A DNA stretch of 64,000 nt from Sclerurus mexicanus (GCA_013396755.1 VWZF01006010.1:434001-498000), one strand, 5' to 3'. Shown: positions 29,101-44,100, numbered from the stretch's first letter. Translations and numbers: made by a program. The notes: generated by a model from the sequence alone, not told the origin.

Positions 29101-32100
29101 TCCTTGGGAATGCATGCCTCAGAAAGAACTGAGAAAGGCTCAAAGCTTTTATAGAGATCTTTGTAGGTCGTTTCACTGCTGGTGATGGGATTTTGTCTCC
29201 AGTATGAGCTCTAATGTCCCAATACCAGTGCAAGTAGGAGCCTTACAAGTTTCAAGCTTTGACAAAGTGTTTAAAGACACATTTTGCACTTGTAGTTCAG
29301 ACACTTTCCCACCACAGAGTGATAGTCAGGTCTGAATCAAACACAGAGATAAACTCTAACCCTCATCAAAGGCTAATTACCTTTATGAGGAGATTTATGT
29401 CCTCTGGAGAGAGCAGGGGTGGGGAACCCTGTGGGATGAGAAATTCATTATCTCAGGCAATTTTAAAAGGCAACAAAACATTAGATTTTTTTTTCTGAAC
29501 GTGCTCATTGGTTTCCCTTTCTTTGCCTAGGACTCACTGGGGCAAATAGGCAATTCACATCTGAGAAGAATTCTTGCTAAGAGCACTGTACAGTGGTGCT
29601 AAGAAAGTGCCTTTAAAATTTTGACTTTTTACAAATATCCAGTTATTTTCATACTATCCCAAAGGCATCATAGGTATTTTTATCATAACTTCTTAGTGGG
29701 TCTTAGTGTTTTTCCCTCTGCTCTACTGGGAAAAGCAGCAGTGGAAAAGCACCGGAGTGCTCTTCTGAGTTGAGGTGTACAGGTGGAAACTGAGTTAAAA
29801 GGAAGATGTAACATAAAAGTAAAGTTACATACAGGTTTTCCAGGAGGTCCTCTTTCCCCTGGATTTCCAGGTAGACCCTACAGATCAAGAGAAAGAAAAA
29901 ATTGTGAAATTATCATACAATAACCACCTGGTTACTCCTACACTCTGCTGACTGCTCTGGACTAACACACATTCTGCTTTGTGCCACTGAGCAGCACCGC
30001 TCCTTGCATGTGACAAACAGTGAACTCCTCCAACTACCTGCAACTTTAATGTCCTCTGACCCCCTCCTAAATCTCATTTACACACATGTGACCTTGCTAA
30101 AATCATCTGAGTCACACAGAGACTGAAATTGTTTTAGCTTGTCTTCTGGTCACAGGAAACACTGTGAGCTGCAATAGTGTGAAGGATGAAGATTTAAATC
30201 TCTGTAACATGTAAAATCTAGACCTTGCAAACAGGTCCCTTGCACCTCAAACAGCAGTGAGCCTTTCTGCTGTTTTATTTGTTTGTTTGTTTGTCTGGGG
30301 AGCTGTAGTGGTATCAGTTTTCATTAGATGAAGGCATAGAAATTACCAGCATCTTTAGAATTTTAGGCCCAGAAAGTCATGTTTTGGAAAAGGGACAACC
30401 CCCACCTCTCAGTGGGCTTCTCTTACCTGTCATTAGCACGTGATTAGTTTGTTAAAAACAAAACAAAAACCATGTCTAAGGATTATTGTAAAATCTTTAC
30501 ATAAAGTAATTCTCGCATGGGAAATTGAGTTTCTTGAACAGGACAGTTGGTCACTGTCCACATGGCCACAGAAATCTGCATTGTGAGGATCCTTGTAGTG
30601 GATTTTTAAGATAGGCTTGGTGAGATTCCTCAAAACCATTCTCTGCTGAATTCCTGTAGATACCTGGTCCATTGCCCTGTGCCATCACATATGCATGTTC
30701 TGTCCATATTGACAACCTTAGAGAACATACAAAACAGTTTCCGTCTGTCTTATCTTAATCACATACAAAAGCTGTCCTACCTGACCATTTTTGCTTCTAA
30801 AGCAACAGTTTCTACTGACCGTATAAAAGCACCTTATCTGTGTTCTGTTCTGTTCATCCTGCAGCAGGTCCCACCTGGAGTGCTCTCTGGGATGGTTCCA
30901 GATCTGCCAACCAGGATGTTCACAGGATCATAGATTTAGATTGGATGGGACCTTAAATAACATCTACTTCCAACCCCTCGTCATGGGCAGGGGCACCTTC
31001 CACTAGACCAGGTTGCTCAAAGCCCTGTCCAGCCTGGTTTTGAGTACTGACAAGGACGGACAACACAACTTCTCTGGGCAACCTGTTCCAGTGTCTCACC
31101 AACCTCACAGTAAAAAACTTCTTCTTAATAGCTAATTTAAACTTGCTGTCAGTTTGAAATAATTCTCCCTTTTCCTGTTACTACATGCCCTTGTCAAAAG
31201 TCCCTCTCCATCTTTCTTGTAGACTCCCTTCAGGTACTGGAAGGTCACAATTAGGTCACCCTGAAGCCTTCTCTTTTCCATGAATGATCCTGAATGATCT
31301 GAATTCTCTCAGCCTTTCCTTGTAGGGAAAGTACTCCATCCCTCTAATCATCTTGGTGGCCTCCTCTGGACTCGCTCCAACAGGGCCGTGTCCATCCTGT
31401 GCTGGGGACCCCAGAGACGGATGCTGCACCGCAGGTGGGGTCTCACCAGAGTGGAGCAGAGGGGCAGAATCACCCACCTCGACCTGTTGCCCACACTTCT
31501 CTGGATACAGCCCAGGACTAGACTGGCTTTCTGGGCTGCATCAAAATCTGGATGTTGACCAACATACCGAAGATACAAGTAGTGGCTCTCAATCAGTCTT
31601 GGCTCAGCAGGTGACTCTGAGACTATCCAGAATTTTCACCTGGAAAGCTCCATTAAAAATTGATTAAGGGGAAGGGGACTCAGTTTTCTGTGAGTCACCT
31701 TGTCTCAGGTTACTCCATTGTCTCCAATCAGTTTGTCGTATTATTTATGAAGACAACCAGATGGGGACGTACTTAGCCACCTGGGAATTAATGACTGAAG
31801 TGTACTGTGTGTGCTACACAGCTATAGCTATAGGGGAAACTTGAATTTCATCCTTGTGTCTCAGTACTTAAATCCTGTATGTCTTGCTTTTAGAGGAGGT
31901 CTAAAACGGGAAAATAGATTGATTGCCTTCTTCTATATCCACATTAAACACTTCTGAGTGAGCAACAACTCTCCAGCTACCTTGACTTTCTAAGAGATGA
32001 GTATTAAACAGAAACTGAAGTGGACTTGAAGTGGACTTGAAGTGGAACTGAAGTCCATGGATGAATGCTTGTTTCCCAGGAACTTAACCTTCTGCAGGGG

Positions 32101-35100
32101 AGGACAAAGAGAAGATAAGGTCTGAAAGACAAACGTCCTTCTGGGGAATTGAATAAATATAAGAAAATATTATAGCCATTTATAGTTTTGTCTCTTCCAC
32201 AGAGCATCAAAGTGAATCTAGAGGACTGGGGGATGTTCTCAAAGTCCTCTCTCTTTCACAGGAGCTAATTGTCAGGTCATGCTTTTGACATCATCTCTGC
32301 TGTGGTTCTCAGCCACTTCTGCAAGTGGGAAGAGAGCTGACTAAATAACAATTACACAGATCTTATATTCCAAGACCTACTTTCCTCAGGAAGACTCACA
32401 CAGCACTTGCTTTCGAAAGTGTGATGCAATGCAAACAAAGACTTGAGCCATGAGAATAATCCTGGATCAGAAGGCAACACAGAAAAGACAGATCAGAAAT
32501 GTCTTTCATGCTGAGTAGTAGCATAGCTATAAATAAACTCTTTCTGCCATAGGGCTCACTGACAGCCTTTTGCTTTGGGATCTAAAACATGAACATGGTA
32601 CTAGCAGTGTAATTTGAGTATTTAAAGAAGATTTTTTTTAAAAGAAGAATACAGGAAAAGGCTTCTTCGTTATGTGAAAAGACACACAAGAAGAAAGTGA
32701 ATAAAATTGAAGATGTGGCAAAGATTTAAGGACAGCTATGATATCTACATGGTACCAGATTGCTTTGACAAAAAAAGGGATGGACCTATTTTCTTGCACA
32801 TTGATGCAGAGCTGGTGATATCTTTAACAGGATGCAAATGAGAAAGAAAAAAAGATTAAGCTCTATGCCACGGCTGACAAACCTGGAAGTCACTGAATCC
32901 CCAGGAGAAGTCAAACAATGGAAAGGTACAAGACTGCAAACAGAGAGTGCCCTTTTGAAGAATGTTTTTCTGAGCCAAAAAGAACAAACCAGATGTAGGC
33001 TGATGGCACTTCAGCATGGTGCATTATCAGAGAACAGGCAAATGGAAGCAGAGTCCAAAGTAAAGGAAAGACTGTTGGTCTATAAAGGCCTGGAGTTAGA
33101 AAAGGCTGATAAAAAGAATCAAACTGCAAGCATAGAATCACAGCATCAGAGTATCCTGAGTGGGAAGGGACCCACAGAGATCACTGAGTTCAACCCCTGG
33201 CCCTGCACAGGACAGTCCCAAGAATCACACCATGTGTCTGAGAGCATTGTCAAAACACTTCTTGAGCTAGCTCTATCAGGCTTGGTGCTGTGACCACTAC
33301 CCTGGGCACCCTGTTCCTGTGTCTGGCCACCATCTGGGTTAAGAACCTTTTCCTAATATCCAACCTAAACCTCCCCTGAAACAATTTCAGATTGCTCAGA
33401 GCAGAATGAAAAGGCTAGAATGATGGCATGGAGGATATAACTGCATCTGACAACCTAACAGGAGAGGAAAGCAGAAAAGAGAAAGCCAGAAAATTAAAAA
33501 AAAATAAAAATAAATTAGTCTTTATTTATTTTTAAATTAAAAATAAATAAAGTCTGACCAAAAAACTGCATGGCACTGAAAAGAAATTCTGCTAACAGGA
33601 TGTGGGAAAATGGGCAGACCCAAATAACAACCGGTGTTGGAAAGCTCCTAAAACTTGATCACTTTCAGGAACTTGCAGCCAACAGTGGCTGTCATGAAGT
33701 GGAATTTCCAATGAGTGGTGCAGCACACCAATACAGGGAAAAGATGCCAGCACTGTGCAGGTGTGATGCACAGGATCCAGACTATTTGACACACAGGAAT
33801 GATCTTTAACTGGGGACTGATGGAAACTGATGATGTTATGCTGAAAAATGATGCTCAGTTAAGTGGTGTATGTGAAAACACACATCTTAAAGAAAGTCTA
33901 CAAGGAAAAATAAGTGTATAAGGAAAGTGTGTAAGTCACACTGGCTTATTACAAGACTGAAAACTAAACTTGAAATGCAATAGCCTAAACAAGTTGCAAG
34001 TCACAGCAATAAAGAGACAATAGGAGGTTTAATAACTGCACTCTGGTTTGGGGTGTAAGTACCCTAAAACAAACACAAAGGCTCCTTGGAACTGTCCCTC
34101 TAACTGCATGGGACAATCAAGTCTAGAAAAGAAAACTCTACTTTTCAAATCTAATGGCAGTAATATATGCATACACAAAGGTTCTGTAATGATGCAAGTA
34201 AATGCAGGGGAAGATTAGCTTCCCAGTAATGCTGGAACTTAGTTAGCATGAATAATTAACCTAATTAAAAAGTTATTAATTCAATGTTTATGCTAATTAA
34301 AATTACCATAATCAAAATACAGAAAGAGCCTACTAAATGGGTGCCCTCACTGTTAATAGTAGGATAAGAGAATGTCTCATTCAGATTGTTTCCTAATCTA
34401 AGGGCATTAAGCAAGTGCGCTGAACAGAAACATTTCATCTCCCAGGAGCAGTCAGAGGATAATTTCCAAAACATGTAGTGTAAGGGTATTTGGCCAGAGA
34501 GTGCCTGCTTCTTTGGGGGTATCTGGTCAGAGATCTTTTTTTCAATGCAACAAGGGAAAATAAGGAAAAAGCCATAAAGTAGAACGTCAAGGATACAAAC
34601 TCAACCAACAAATAAGGATGGCAGTGATTGGAACCAAACATGGGTATTCACACTGATTGATGAAGGCATGTGGAAGTGTGAGGAGATTTATTCCAGCAAG
34701 ATTATCTGACCCAGGACCTTGTCAATTGGGAAATTAAGGGAAAAGGAGGAAATCAGAAACTAAATATGCCAAGACACAGACCTAACAAGAAACAAATCTT
34801 GTCACACTAATTGATGTGGTTTGTCCTATCATATCTTCTTAGAAACCTTTTCAAAGAATCATAGAATGGTTTGGGTTGGAAGAGACCTTAAAGACAATCC
34901 CATGGCCAGGGATACCTTCCACTAGCTCAGGTTGCTTCATCCAACCTGGCCTTGAACAATTTCAGGGATGGGGCATCCACAGCTTCTCTGGGCATCCCAT
35001 GCCAGTGCCTCACCATCTGCACAGTAAAGAATTTCTTCCTAATATCTAATTTCAATCTACCTATCAGTCAGGAGAGACTTGGTCTGCAGCATCTGGAGGA

Positions 35101-38100
35101 GACAGCCATGCATTTAACATCATTAACAAGCTGAAATATTTTTTTATAATTCTCAGACTAGGAGTTTGGCCAATACCTCTGACAGAAGGTACTTAAGGCT
35201 ACACTATTTTAATACCCGTTACAGGAATACTACAGATTATAATGTGATTTGGATTTTTTTTTTTTTGCCAAAAGCAAGTAATTTTTTAAAGTGACTGAGG
35301 GCATTAAAGTAGGAACAATATGCAGTATTTCTTTTATGGGACAAATTTGTTTTATTATTGGGAAAAACAAAGACCTCAAAAATTTAATCAGAAAAAAAAC
35401 AAAAGAACCTTAAAGACAAGAAAATAATCTATATGGGAAAAGACAATGTGTCCCAGTTTTGTCCCAGAAGAAGGGCATTTGTAGGTATTTATGGACATAG
35501 TGAACTCTAGAGGACAAATAAATACCAAGCCTTTTGCTTAGAGGAACAGAACAAGGCCAAACCAGTACAACTGTACTGTAAAACTGGACAACTATTTTCA
35601 AAACCTAGATTTTAATAAAATGAGACACTGCCCTGAGAACTCTCTGTATTTGATTGAGTTGCCAACATATTTCAAAACGTAACCTGGGGCAGTGCTCTCA
35701 CAAAAAAGAAATGGCACATGCTTTTAGGGCACTAGAAGAAAGTCAGAATGTATTCATGAAAAAAAAAATTAACAATTTATTCACGTATGGGAGATAATTC
35801 TGGCCAAAGCTATTGCAAAAGAAGTATGGACTGTTCTACCTCCCCGAATGCAATTGTAAATCTGATTTGCAGTATAAGGAAATACAACAATTTATAACAG
35901 ACACTTCCACAAACATCTGATCAGTTTGCCACTGAAAAAAAAATAACGAAGAGAATAATTTATTGTATGTAAATGTGATTTAAAAGATTTTTCCAATCTC
36001 AGAAAAAAACATGGAATACATTTGCAAAGGCCACAGCAACATACAAGACACTGAGGCGAGTCATTAAGGCAATTGACACTGAACGGCTTGGGAGTTGCAT
36101 GGCAAATTCATATTAGCAATTCAAATTGGAGCTTTCCTAACTGATGGCATACTGTTTGAACACAGCAGAGTACAAAAATGGGCACGCTTCAGAGAATACA
36201 GGAACACTGTATTGATATCCAAGAGCGCAAAAACAGAACAAAAAATTCTCTGTACTAGTCAAATGAGAATGGAGATCAAGAAAATGTGAATGCATGATCC
36301 TGCCAAAATAGGTTATCCCCGCTGTAACACCAAGAAATGCTGGAATGTGCCCTGTAGTTCCATTAACACTTCCTGAAACACAAGTAGAATGGCTTAACAC
36401 GTGATCAGCCAGAGAGTTTCTAAAAGAGATACTCAGTGTAATCAAAACAGTGAGTGTAATAATGTGTTCACAAGTAAAATGAGGAATGGTTCTGTTTGGC
36501 TTAATCACCTGTAGGGAAAAGATACAAAAACTGTACTGTTGCATCTCCAAAAGTTGACCAGACAACGGTGACCTGAGAAGATCCAGAGACTCTGAAAAGC
36601 TGCCTCTGGCACTTTCCTCATACAATGTAGTTGTAATAAACCCATCTATTGTATCTTCTGTTTAAAACCTCTTGATTAAAAGTCCCAGACATCTGAGGCA
36701 AGGTGAGGAGATCTAGAGACAGTCAGCAGGACACAATCAATTCCACATCTGTAGCTGCTCAGGGACACAGGCTGATAGAGGCAATTGTGGGCTGTGGAAG
36801 AACACCCTGGCACTATAATTTGTCTTGTTATGCATAATAGAATCATAGAATGTTTTGGGTTGGAAAGGACCTTAAAGATCATCTAGTTCCAAACCCCTGC
36901 CATGGGCAGAGTCACCTTCCACCAGACCAGGTTGCTCCAAGCCACATCCACTATGGCCTTAAACACTTCCAAGGATGGGGCATCCATAACCCCTCTGGGC
37001 AACAAGTAGGTGGGAAGAAAACAGTACACCTTTTAGGCCACCTGGTGCATGTCAATAAAGCCACACTAGCGTTGAAAATCACTTGTTGTGGAGTTAATGA
37101 CACGACAGTATCATGAAACAGAACTGAGGAGAATTACAGAAGATCACTGCCCCCTCCCCGCAGTGTTCCCTCAACAGGCACAAATCCTAAAATCAAGCCT
37201 TTCAAAATCTTCAGAGCCTCCTTCAGAGGACTGATTTCCAAAGCACAGAGAAAAAGAATGCTCATCTTTCTGACTCAGCACTGCAACAAACCCAGGCAGC
37301 GAGAGGGGCCAGTTTTCCAGCTAGGACTCTTCATATTCCTCTCTATTCCTCAGCTCCATGACTCACCCACTGAGACAGCAGGAGAGAGGACAACACACCA
37401 AGAGGTTAAAATGTCATCTAACACGCACAATAGCAGCAGCAAAATGAACTCATGAAAAACTTTTTTAACAGTTTTGGCCCTGTTTTCATGGAAATACTAC
37501 AGGGTACTTATCTCAGAGGCTTCTAAGAAGTTCCTAGACAGCTTAACCATCCTTTTCCACCGTGGGATTATTCCCCAGTGTTTGCTGCCAAGTCCCTTCT
37601 CCAGTGTCATTTTAAAATGGTTCAGTAGTGAAGTCCATGGCTTTCCTTGAGGCAATTCTTATCCCAAATGCTTTCTCCTCTGACACCCTAACTTGTAAGC
37701 TCTCCACTTCTGTGAATCATCTCCCTCAGACCATCCTAGTAACACTCAGTGATTATAAGTTTTTAGCGATATTAGATTCAAGCATTGACAAATTTATTGA
37801 GCACTTACACTTTTATTTTACTTACATCCTGGCCAGGAGGCCCCTGTGGTCCAGGGATACCAGGTACTCCACGGGGACCCTGGTAGGGAGAGAGCAGACA
37901 AACCCAGTAATGTGAGTAGTATGTATGAGGTGCTTCTTAGCTGAAGAAAAGAAATCCTAAGCCTAGTAGTTATTGGGGGAAAAAATAACTAGCAGTTAAA
38001 CAACCATGAGAGAGTTTAGGAAAAATATAATTAAATCTCACAGTGCACTATCCTAAGATCAGTCATTTCTGTGCCTCAAGGGACTTCATGAGCATCACTA

Positions 38101-41100
38101 AAGTCAAGCTTCACATACATTGACTGGAAAGGTAATAATGACCCTCTATAGGTGGCAAGTTTTTGAACAGGGAGAAAATATGACTGAACACAGGATGGTA
38201 GAGGAGAAAAGAAGGTCCAGTTCCTCAGTGCCAAGCTATCACACTGGGTGAAACTGGCTGTTGTGCTGGAAATTTATCCCAGTGTCTATGAGAACATGGT
38301 GCAGTCATTTGTTTCACATTAATAGATTGCATCCTTGTAAAACTGAATGTTGAGGAACAAAGTGTGTTTAATGAATATGGAAGTCTGTAAAATTTCAGTA
38401 AGAAAAATGCTTGAAAATGCTTTTATTTAAACCTTTGAGACCTTGGCTATAAGGCATAGCAGTGTGCCCTGAATTATGTGCCTTGATATAATGTTTTGAA
38501 TGAAGGATGAAACAAGTAACTCATTCTTTCTCTTATAGGACTATAGGCACATAGGGAAAAGTTGTCCCCAGGCCAAGACTCTCTATCAACTATTTCTCAC
38601 AACTCAATATAGCAAATAAGTACCTGGGAATGCACAAGAGAAGTTCCCTTTGGAGGTTCAGCCACCCTGTGACCAATCCTTGGGCAAAATCAAACTAATT
38701 ACATGTGCCTTCATGAAATCACTGGTAGAAACACAAATCATGTGGTTGCCCCCTCCCCCTTAAAATTTGGGTATAGCTAGAAAGACATACTGTACCAGTG
38801 ATCCTTTGTCTCCTGGGGGTCCTGCAGGGCCCTGAAAACAGAAAAGACAGAGCAATCAAAACACTTGAAATTTACATCCCCGTTTGGCTCATCAGGGAGG
38901 GTCCTGAAGCATTAGGAGATTTTCTCTGCATTGGTTGCTCACATGAGTGTGTGTGTGCGCACTGAATATGCCCTTTGACAATCCGTGCACAGCCTCACTC
39001 CTGGCTGTTTGTGGGGACACAGAATCACAACATCTCTTGTGCTGGGACATCTCACTAGACCTCTGAGATCTTTAATTTAGGTCAAAGCAAGCAGCCTAGT
39101 GGGCTTTATGTATGATATTTCTTTGAGGATGCAACTTTAAAAAGTGCAGCTGAGTAGAGTGGGGAACTAGAAGGTACCCACTTCTGTAGGAACACCACAG
39201 AAGTGGCACAGGAGCTGTATACAGCATGGATGAATCAATCTAGTATTCCAAACACACACAAAACAAGGCTTAGCATCACATCCCTGGGGCTGTGTTCAAA
39301 TAAATTGGCTCGCACTATAACTCCTCTCCTTTTTCTTTCTATTTCAGGCACAGTAACTCACTGATCCTCATACAGTCCTCCATGCGAGACACCTTAATGC
39401 TGTGCTCAAGCAATGGCTAAATGCATAATTCTGAACACATGGTAGTATCAACAAGGCAAGGCAGGGCAAGATGAAAACCTTTCTACTTATTTCAGTGTAC
39501 GCATCCATTGGGCAAATTCAGCATAAACATGTGAATTCACCCCAATTCTCCAAGTAGTTCCATCTTCTGCCAGGAAGAACACACTCTGTTAATGCTCAAG
39601 TTCATAGCTCAGTGTTATGTAAATTGTAACTCAATACTTTAGCAGATAAGGTAAAAAAAAAATCCTCAGCTATATATATTTTTTGTGCAGGGAGCAAAGC
39701 CTGAGAGAGGTTAAGGGCACAGGAGGAAACAGGGTGAGGATTTCAATTAAAGAGTTGCTGGCTCTCAGCTCAGAAGCTGAAGTATTATAAACACAATTTT
39801 GTCACATTGCTAAAAAGGGTAGAGGCTGACACTTTTAATTCAGTGTGTAATAGGCACTGAAGCAGCTCCACTGATTTTACTCTGATTTTGTTATGGGGTG
39901 TTTTTTCAGTGGGGCTCAGTCTTTCTGACAGCCTGACCGATTCAGGGTTATACTGTGGTTTTTATCTGGAGCTGAGGTTATGATGAATCTACAGCAGGGA
40001 AAAAACCATCAAAAATAGTGGTTTGGTTTGGGTGGGGTTTTTTAAAGTATTTAGTGAAGCAGATTAAATAAATAAAACTTAACAATTGAGAATAGTGTGG
40101 TGTGTAGGTGGCTACACATCCTGACAGTGGGCAAATAATGATGACACAGAGAGAAGGAATTTTCTGGTGTGAGACAAGCAATGTCTGCATTTGGAGTCAA
40201 GTTGTTAGTCATTTGTGTTCGGGGATATGAGGATGCTAAAGCCCCAGTGAAGAATAAGTGTCATCTTGCGTACATCAAGATGCAGAGGTGAACTCATCTA
40301 ACCCTATACTGAATCTAAAAATCTGTAATTAAAAACCACCCACAAGCTAGTGACTTTCAAACAAGCCAGATACTCACTTGCTAGTTTAATTTTAATATTA
40401 ATGACTGAACATTTAAAAGTGCAAAAACACCGCTGTTCCTTAGATAAATCTTAACAAATGACACCCAGGTAATCTTCAGTTATTGGTAACCCAGTGACGA
40501 CCACAAAGGCCACGACAGTCACAGTGTGAAACATGACTGACCCAATCTGCTTTAACTTAGATAGAATTTTGCATGGTAAAAGCAAATATTAAGTATCACT
40601 ATGACCCAGCAATATGACTTATCATTTCAAAGTAGTTTCCTGTACTAATTGGGAAATTTATATCCAACTAAACGGAGCATTAGTAACCAAACATTGACTG
40701 GTTGGTACAGGATTATGGCATGTACAAGGTATACCAGAAGAATAAAAGAATGCAAGGTTTCAGGTGTTCTCTAGCAATTACAGCTAGGAACACTTTGCTT
40801 CCTCCTAAACATATTTCACTAGCAAATTCAGTGCATATCTGGAGGTGTCTGAGGAAGGCTACAGCCAGAACACTCCCAAATCCTCATCTCAAAAGGAGTT
40901 GTACATGACAAGTACTGGAGTGACCAAACCCCACCAACAGGAAAACTCAGATTTTTCCAGAGCAGACTACCCATTACACCTTGTGACCTACTGATATGAA
41001 GGAGGTGAGGGCAGAGCCAGATGAGGTCCAACTCATTAAATATTTGTGGGAAATGATGGGGATGATGGCCCTCTTGGAGCACAGCAATTTAAGCAATCTG

Positions 41101-44100
41101 ATTTTGTATTTTGCCATCAGTGCCACTGTGTCACTGATGTGGGCATGTGTGTTACATTCATCCCTTCAAACAGGGTAACAGCAAGGTAGCAGCCAGAGCT
41201 GCTGGCTCAGCACAGATCTCCATTCACATCCACAGCCAGGGTGTCAGGATGATGCAGAAAATTCAGGAGTGACAGCCAGTGTTACCAATCACTCCTACAG
41301 CACCTTTTTTGCCCCTCTATTTCAACTAAAACTGAATGCATCAGGAGCTCTCACAGAAGACATGTGACATCTGAGCCATGAATGGCAGCCTCTGGACTAG
41401 TCTGGAATTTCCATCTTCAGAAGGTACAAGGACGCACAGGCTCAGAATAACAGAGCACAAGCAACACATTCCCCAGGTGGCAGTGGCTAATTTTTCACCT
41501 TGTTACAGGTTGCAGCAGGATCTGTTACTTACAGGAGGTCCAGCCAGGCCAATTCCTGGCACACCTCTGTCTCCTGGCTGTCCAGGGAGGCCAGGAGGTC
41601 CTCTCTCACCCTGAAACAAAGGAAGAAGTTAAAAGCTTTGAGCACTGATGAGAAAATGTGCTGAAATGCAATTAGGTTATACAACAGACTGTCACACTGA
41701 TACATCCTGACCTGATTCTGCCCACAGAGGAACAGTATCAGGCTGTGGCAGCACGGGGACATGGCACAGTTAATGTCTCATCATGCCAAGAAAACTGTTC
41801 TCTTCCATCACTGGAGTGCCAGCTCACCTCTGCAAGCACTCGCACAACATCAGTGTGCCACATCATATAACTGAGTGGGAACGCTACCTCTGCAACTATT
41901 TTCATTTATTTCAGTACACAGAATCCCGCTCCAAGCATTTCACAGAAGCACAGAATCATCAAGGTTGGAAGAGACTTTCAAGATCATCTAGTCCAACCCA
42001 GTACCATCTTAATCACCCCTAAACCATGTGCCCAGGATCCTCCTGAGCACTTCCAGTGATGGTGACCTCACTCAGGGTATCAGGCATTCTACTTGGCTTG
42101 GGGACTCACCAAGAACCACAACACACTTTTTTCTCTCTGAATTTCTATCGCAGATAGCTAAGCAAAAAAAATTGCTAAATAGAGATTACTTATCTGGGGA
42201 AAACAGAATTTGGGATGGTTTATCACATCTTAAATTACTCTTTCCTTTTCCAACATAGACCCGCTCACAGAAGTGTATTAAATTCCTCTGGTAAAAAGTA
42301 AGTCAGCACTTCTACCACTCTCTATTGAGCACTGTACTGCAAAAGGAGAGTTCTCCCCTCTAGAAAACAGGATTTTCAAAGTAAAACCTGAATAGCACAG
42401 AAAACAACTTAACTGTTCAACTGACACTGCAGACAGAGGGCTAAGAAAAAATTCAGCTGCAATACTTTAATTTAACATCTGTTTTCTAGTTATAGTGAGA
42501 AATCAATAAGACTGTTATGGATTGCATTGCAGCTGTCTCACATTGGTAGTAGATTTATAATAGATATAGAGTAGACTTATAATGAGCCTTATTTATGCTA
42601 TCTATTATGACACTATTTCTAGCTATATAGAAGCATGATAGAAAAATTGTTACCTGTGGATTCTGCTCACCCAAATTTCAATCTCCAATATCTCCTATAT
42701 TTTTCCCTTTCTTTCTTTCTTCTTAAACTAATCTTATACTACAAAGAAACAATACTGCAAGGAGAGTGAGAAAAAATGTATTCTGATGAGTTCAAACATT
42801 CCAGCAGATCCCCTCTCTGTTATTTTATTCAAGAAGATAATTGCATACAAAAAATTCAATAGTGTTCTCTGTGCACAATTAAGGTTCTTAGCTTTTTCTG
42901 TTGATATTGAATAGAGTATTTTATCAGATTTCTTTCAGTGGTTTTTTCTGACTTTTATATTAATTCTCAGTCTATTTGTGTGCATCTGTGTGGGTGTAGT
43001 GTGTGGTCTGAACTGTCAAAGATATATACAACAGACTACAATGCATTTATACAAAAGACAGCAAAATAAAAAAAAATATTCATAGCAGTTTGGTTATTTA
43101 AAAAAATATGGGATGTAGCTGGATTGAGTCTCATACTGCTATAATCCTACTTATAACAATTACAGAATCCACTTTAACATCCTATTCTTCTTCCAGTCCA
43201 GAACAGGACATGGTCAAACACAATCTAGGTCTTTCAGAAGTAAAGGCTTTTGCTGCTTTATTCCTTTCTCTCTTTGCTGTGTACTTATAGGAGAGTAAAC
43301 ATTACGTTCACCAGAAGAATTTAGTGTCACTAACCTCATCAGCTAGCTAGTTTTTGCCTTAAATGTATGAGGGCAAATCAGGACAATTTTGTCCCATTGG
43401 AAAATAATTCACATCTCCTTGGAGAGGTGAAGGGAACAAGTGCTATGGAAGAGTGTTTGAGGGGCTGACAACTGGTCTCAAGGGTAGATCATCCTTGAGC
43501 CATGTAATGTCTCTCTAGCTTGTGGATTAAAGGCCCCCAGTCACAGTTTCCCTGTAAAAGTGTGCATTTAGCCCTTAGTCTGTGCAGAATTCACATAATG
43601 CTGAAAGAAATTTTCAATGTACCAAGTGTACAGAGCTAGTATCTACATGTACAGACATACTGGAATAATAGAGAAAGTAACCTCCAAAAAGGCCAGGACT
43701 GCATTTTTGAGTGAAAGCTTCACAAACTCTATTTTCCGGGGGAAAAAAAAGACCATGTTTTCACCGTTTTTTTACCAGTTCCAGCGATTGAGAGTAGCAG
43801 TCCACAATGTAGTCCATGCTCACCTTATGTCCAAAGGGTCCTGGCAAGCCTGGTGGTCCTCTTTCCCCCTAAAGCGACAGAGGCAAAACAAGAAAACAGT
43901 CACCATCCGGCCAAAGAGAAGCCTGGATTTTGTTATAGTTATTGCAGCAAGTAATGCCCCCATCACCCTCTTGACCTCACACCATCCTGGCTATATTTTA
44001 CTGAAAACACATAAGCAAAATTAAATCATCTGCTAACTTGGCTAGAATTAAATGATTTTAGGGATCTTCCATCAAGCTAATAATTCTTTAATTGGTTACA

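Larger units (their letters stand above)
29878..37825 (-). other. Long CR1-rich intron between w16 and w17
   Basis: This 7.9-kb intron holds four CR1 fragments, all in the same sense as the gene, plus a 33-bp AT palindrome, a TTTG microsatellite and an 11-bp tandem repeat. I searched it for Gly-X-Y codons in either orientation and found none. A 162-codon open frame at 36137-36625 on the minus strand has no recognisable similarity and is within chance for this much AT-rich sequence. A non-collagenous exon without strong signals could be missed here. Confidence 0.6.

Noticed and set aside
32832..33293. 153-codon plus-strand open frame
   Set aside because: Its second half is the reverse complement of a CR1 3' end, and the first half has no recognisable domain.
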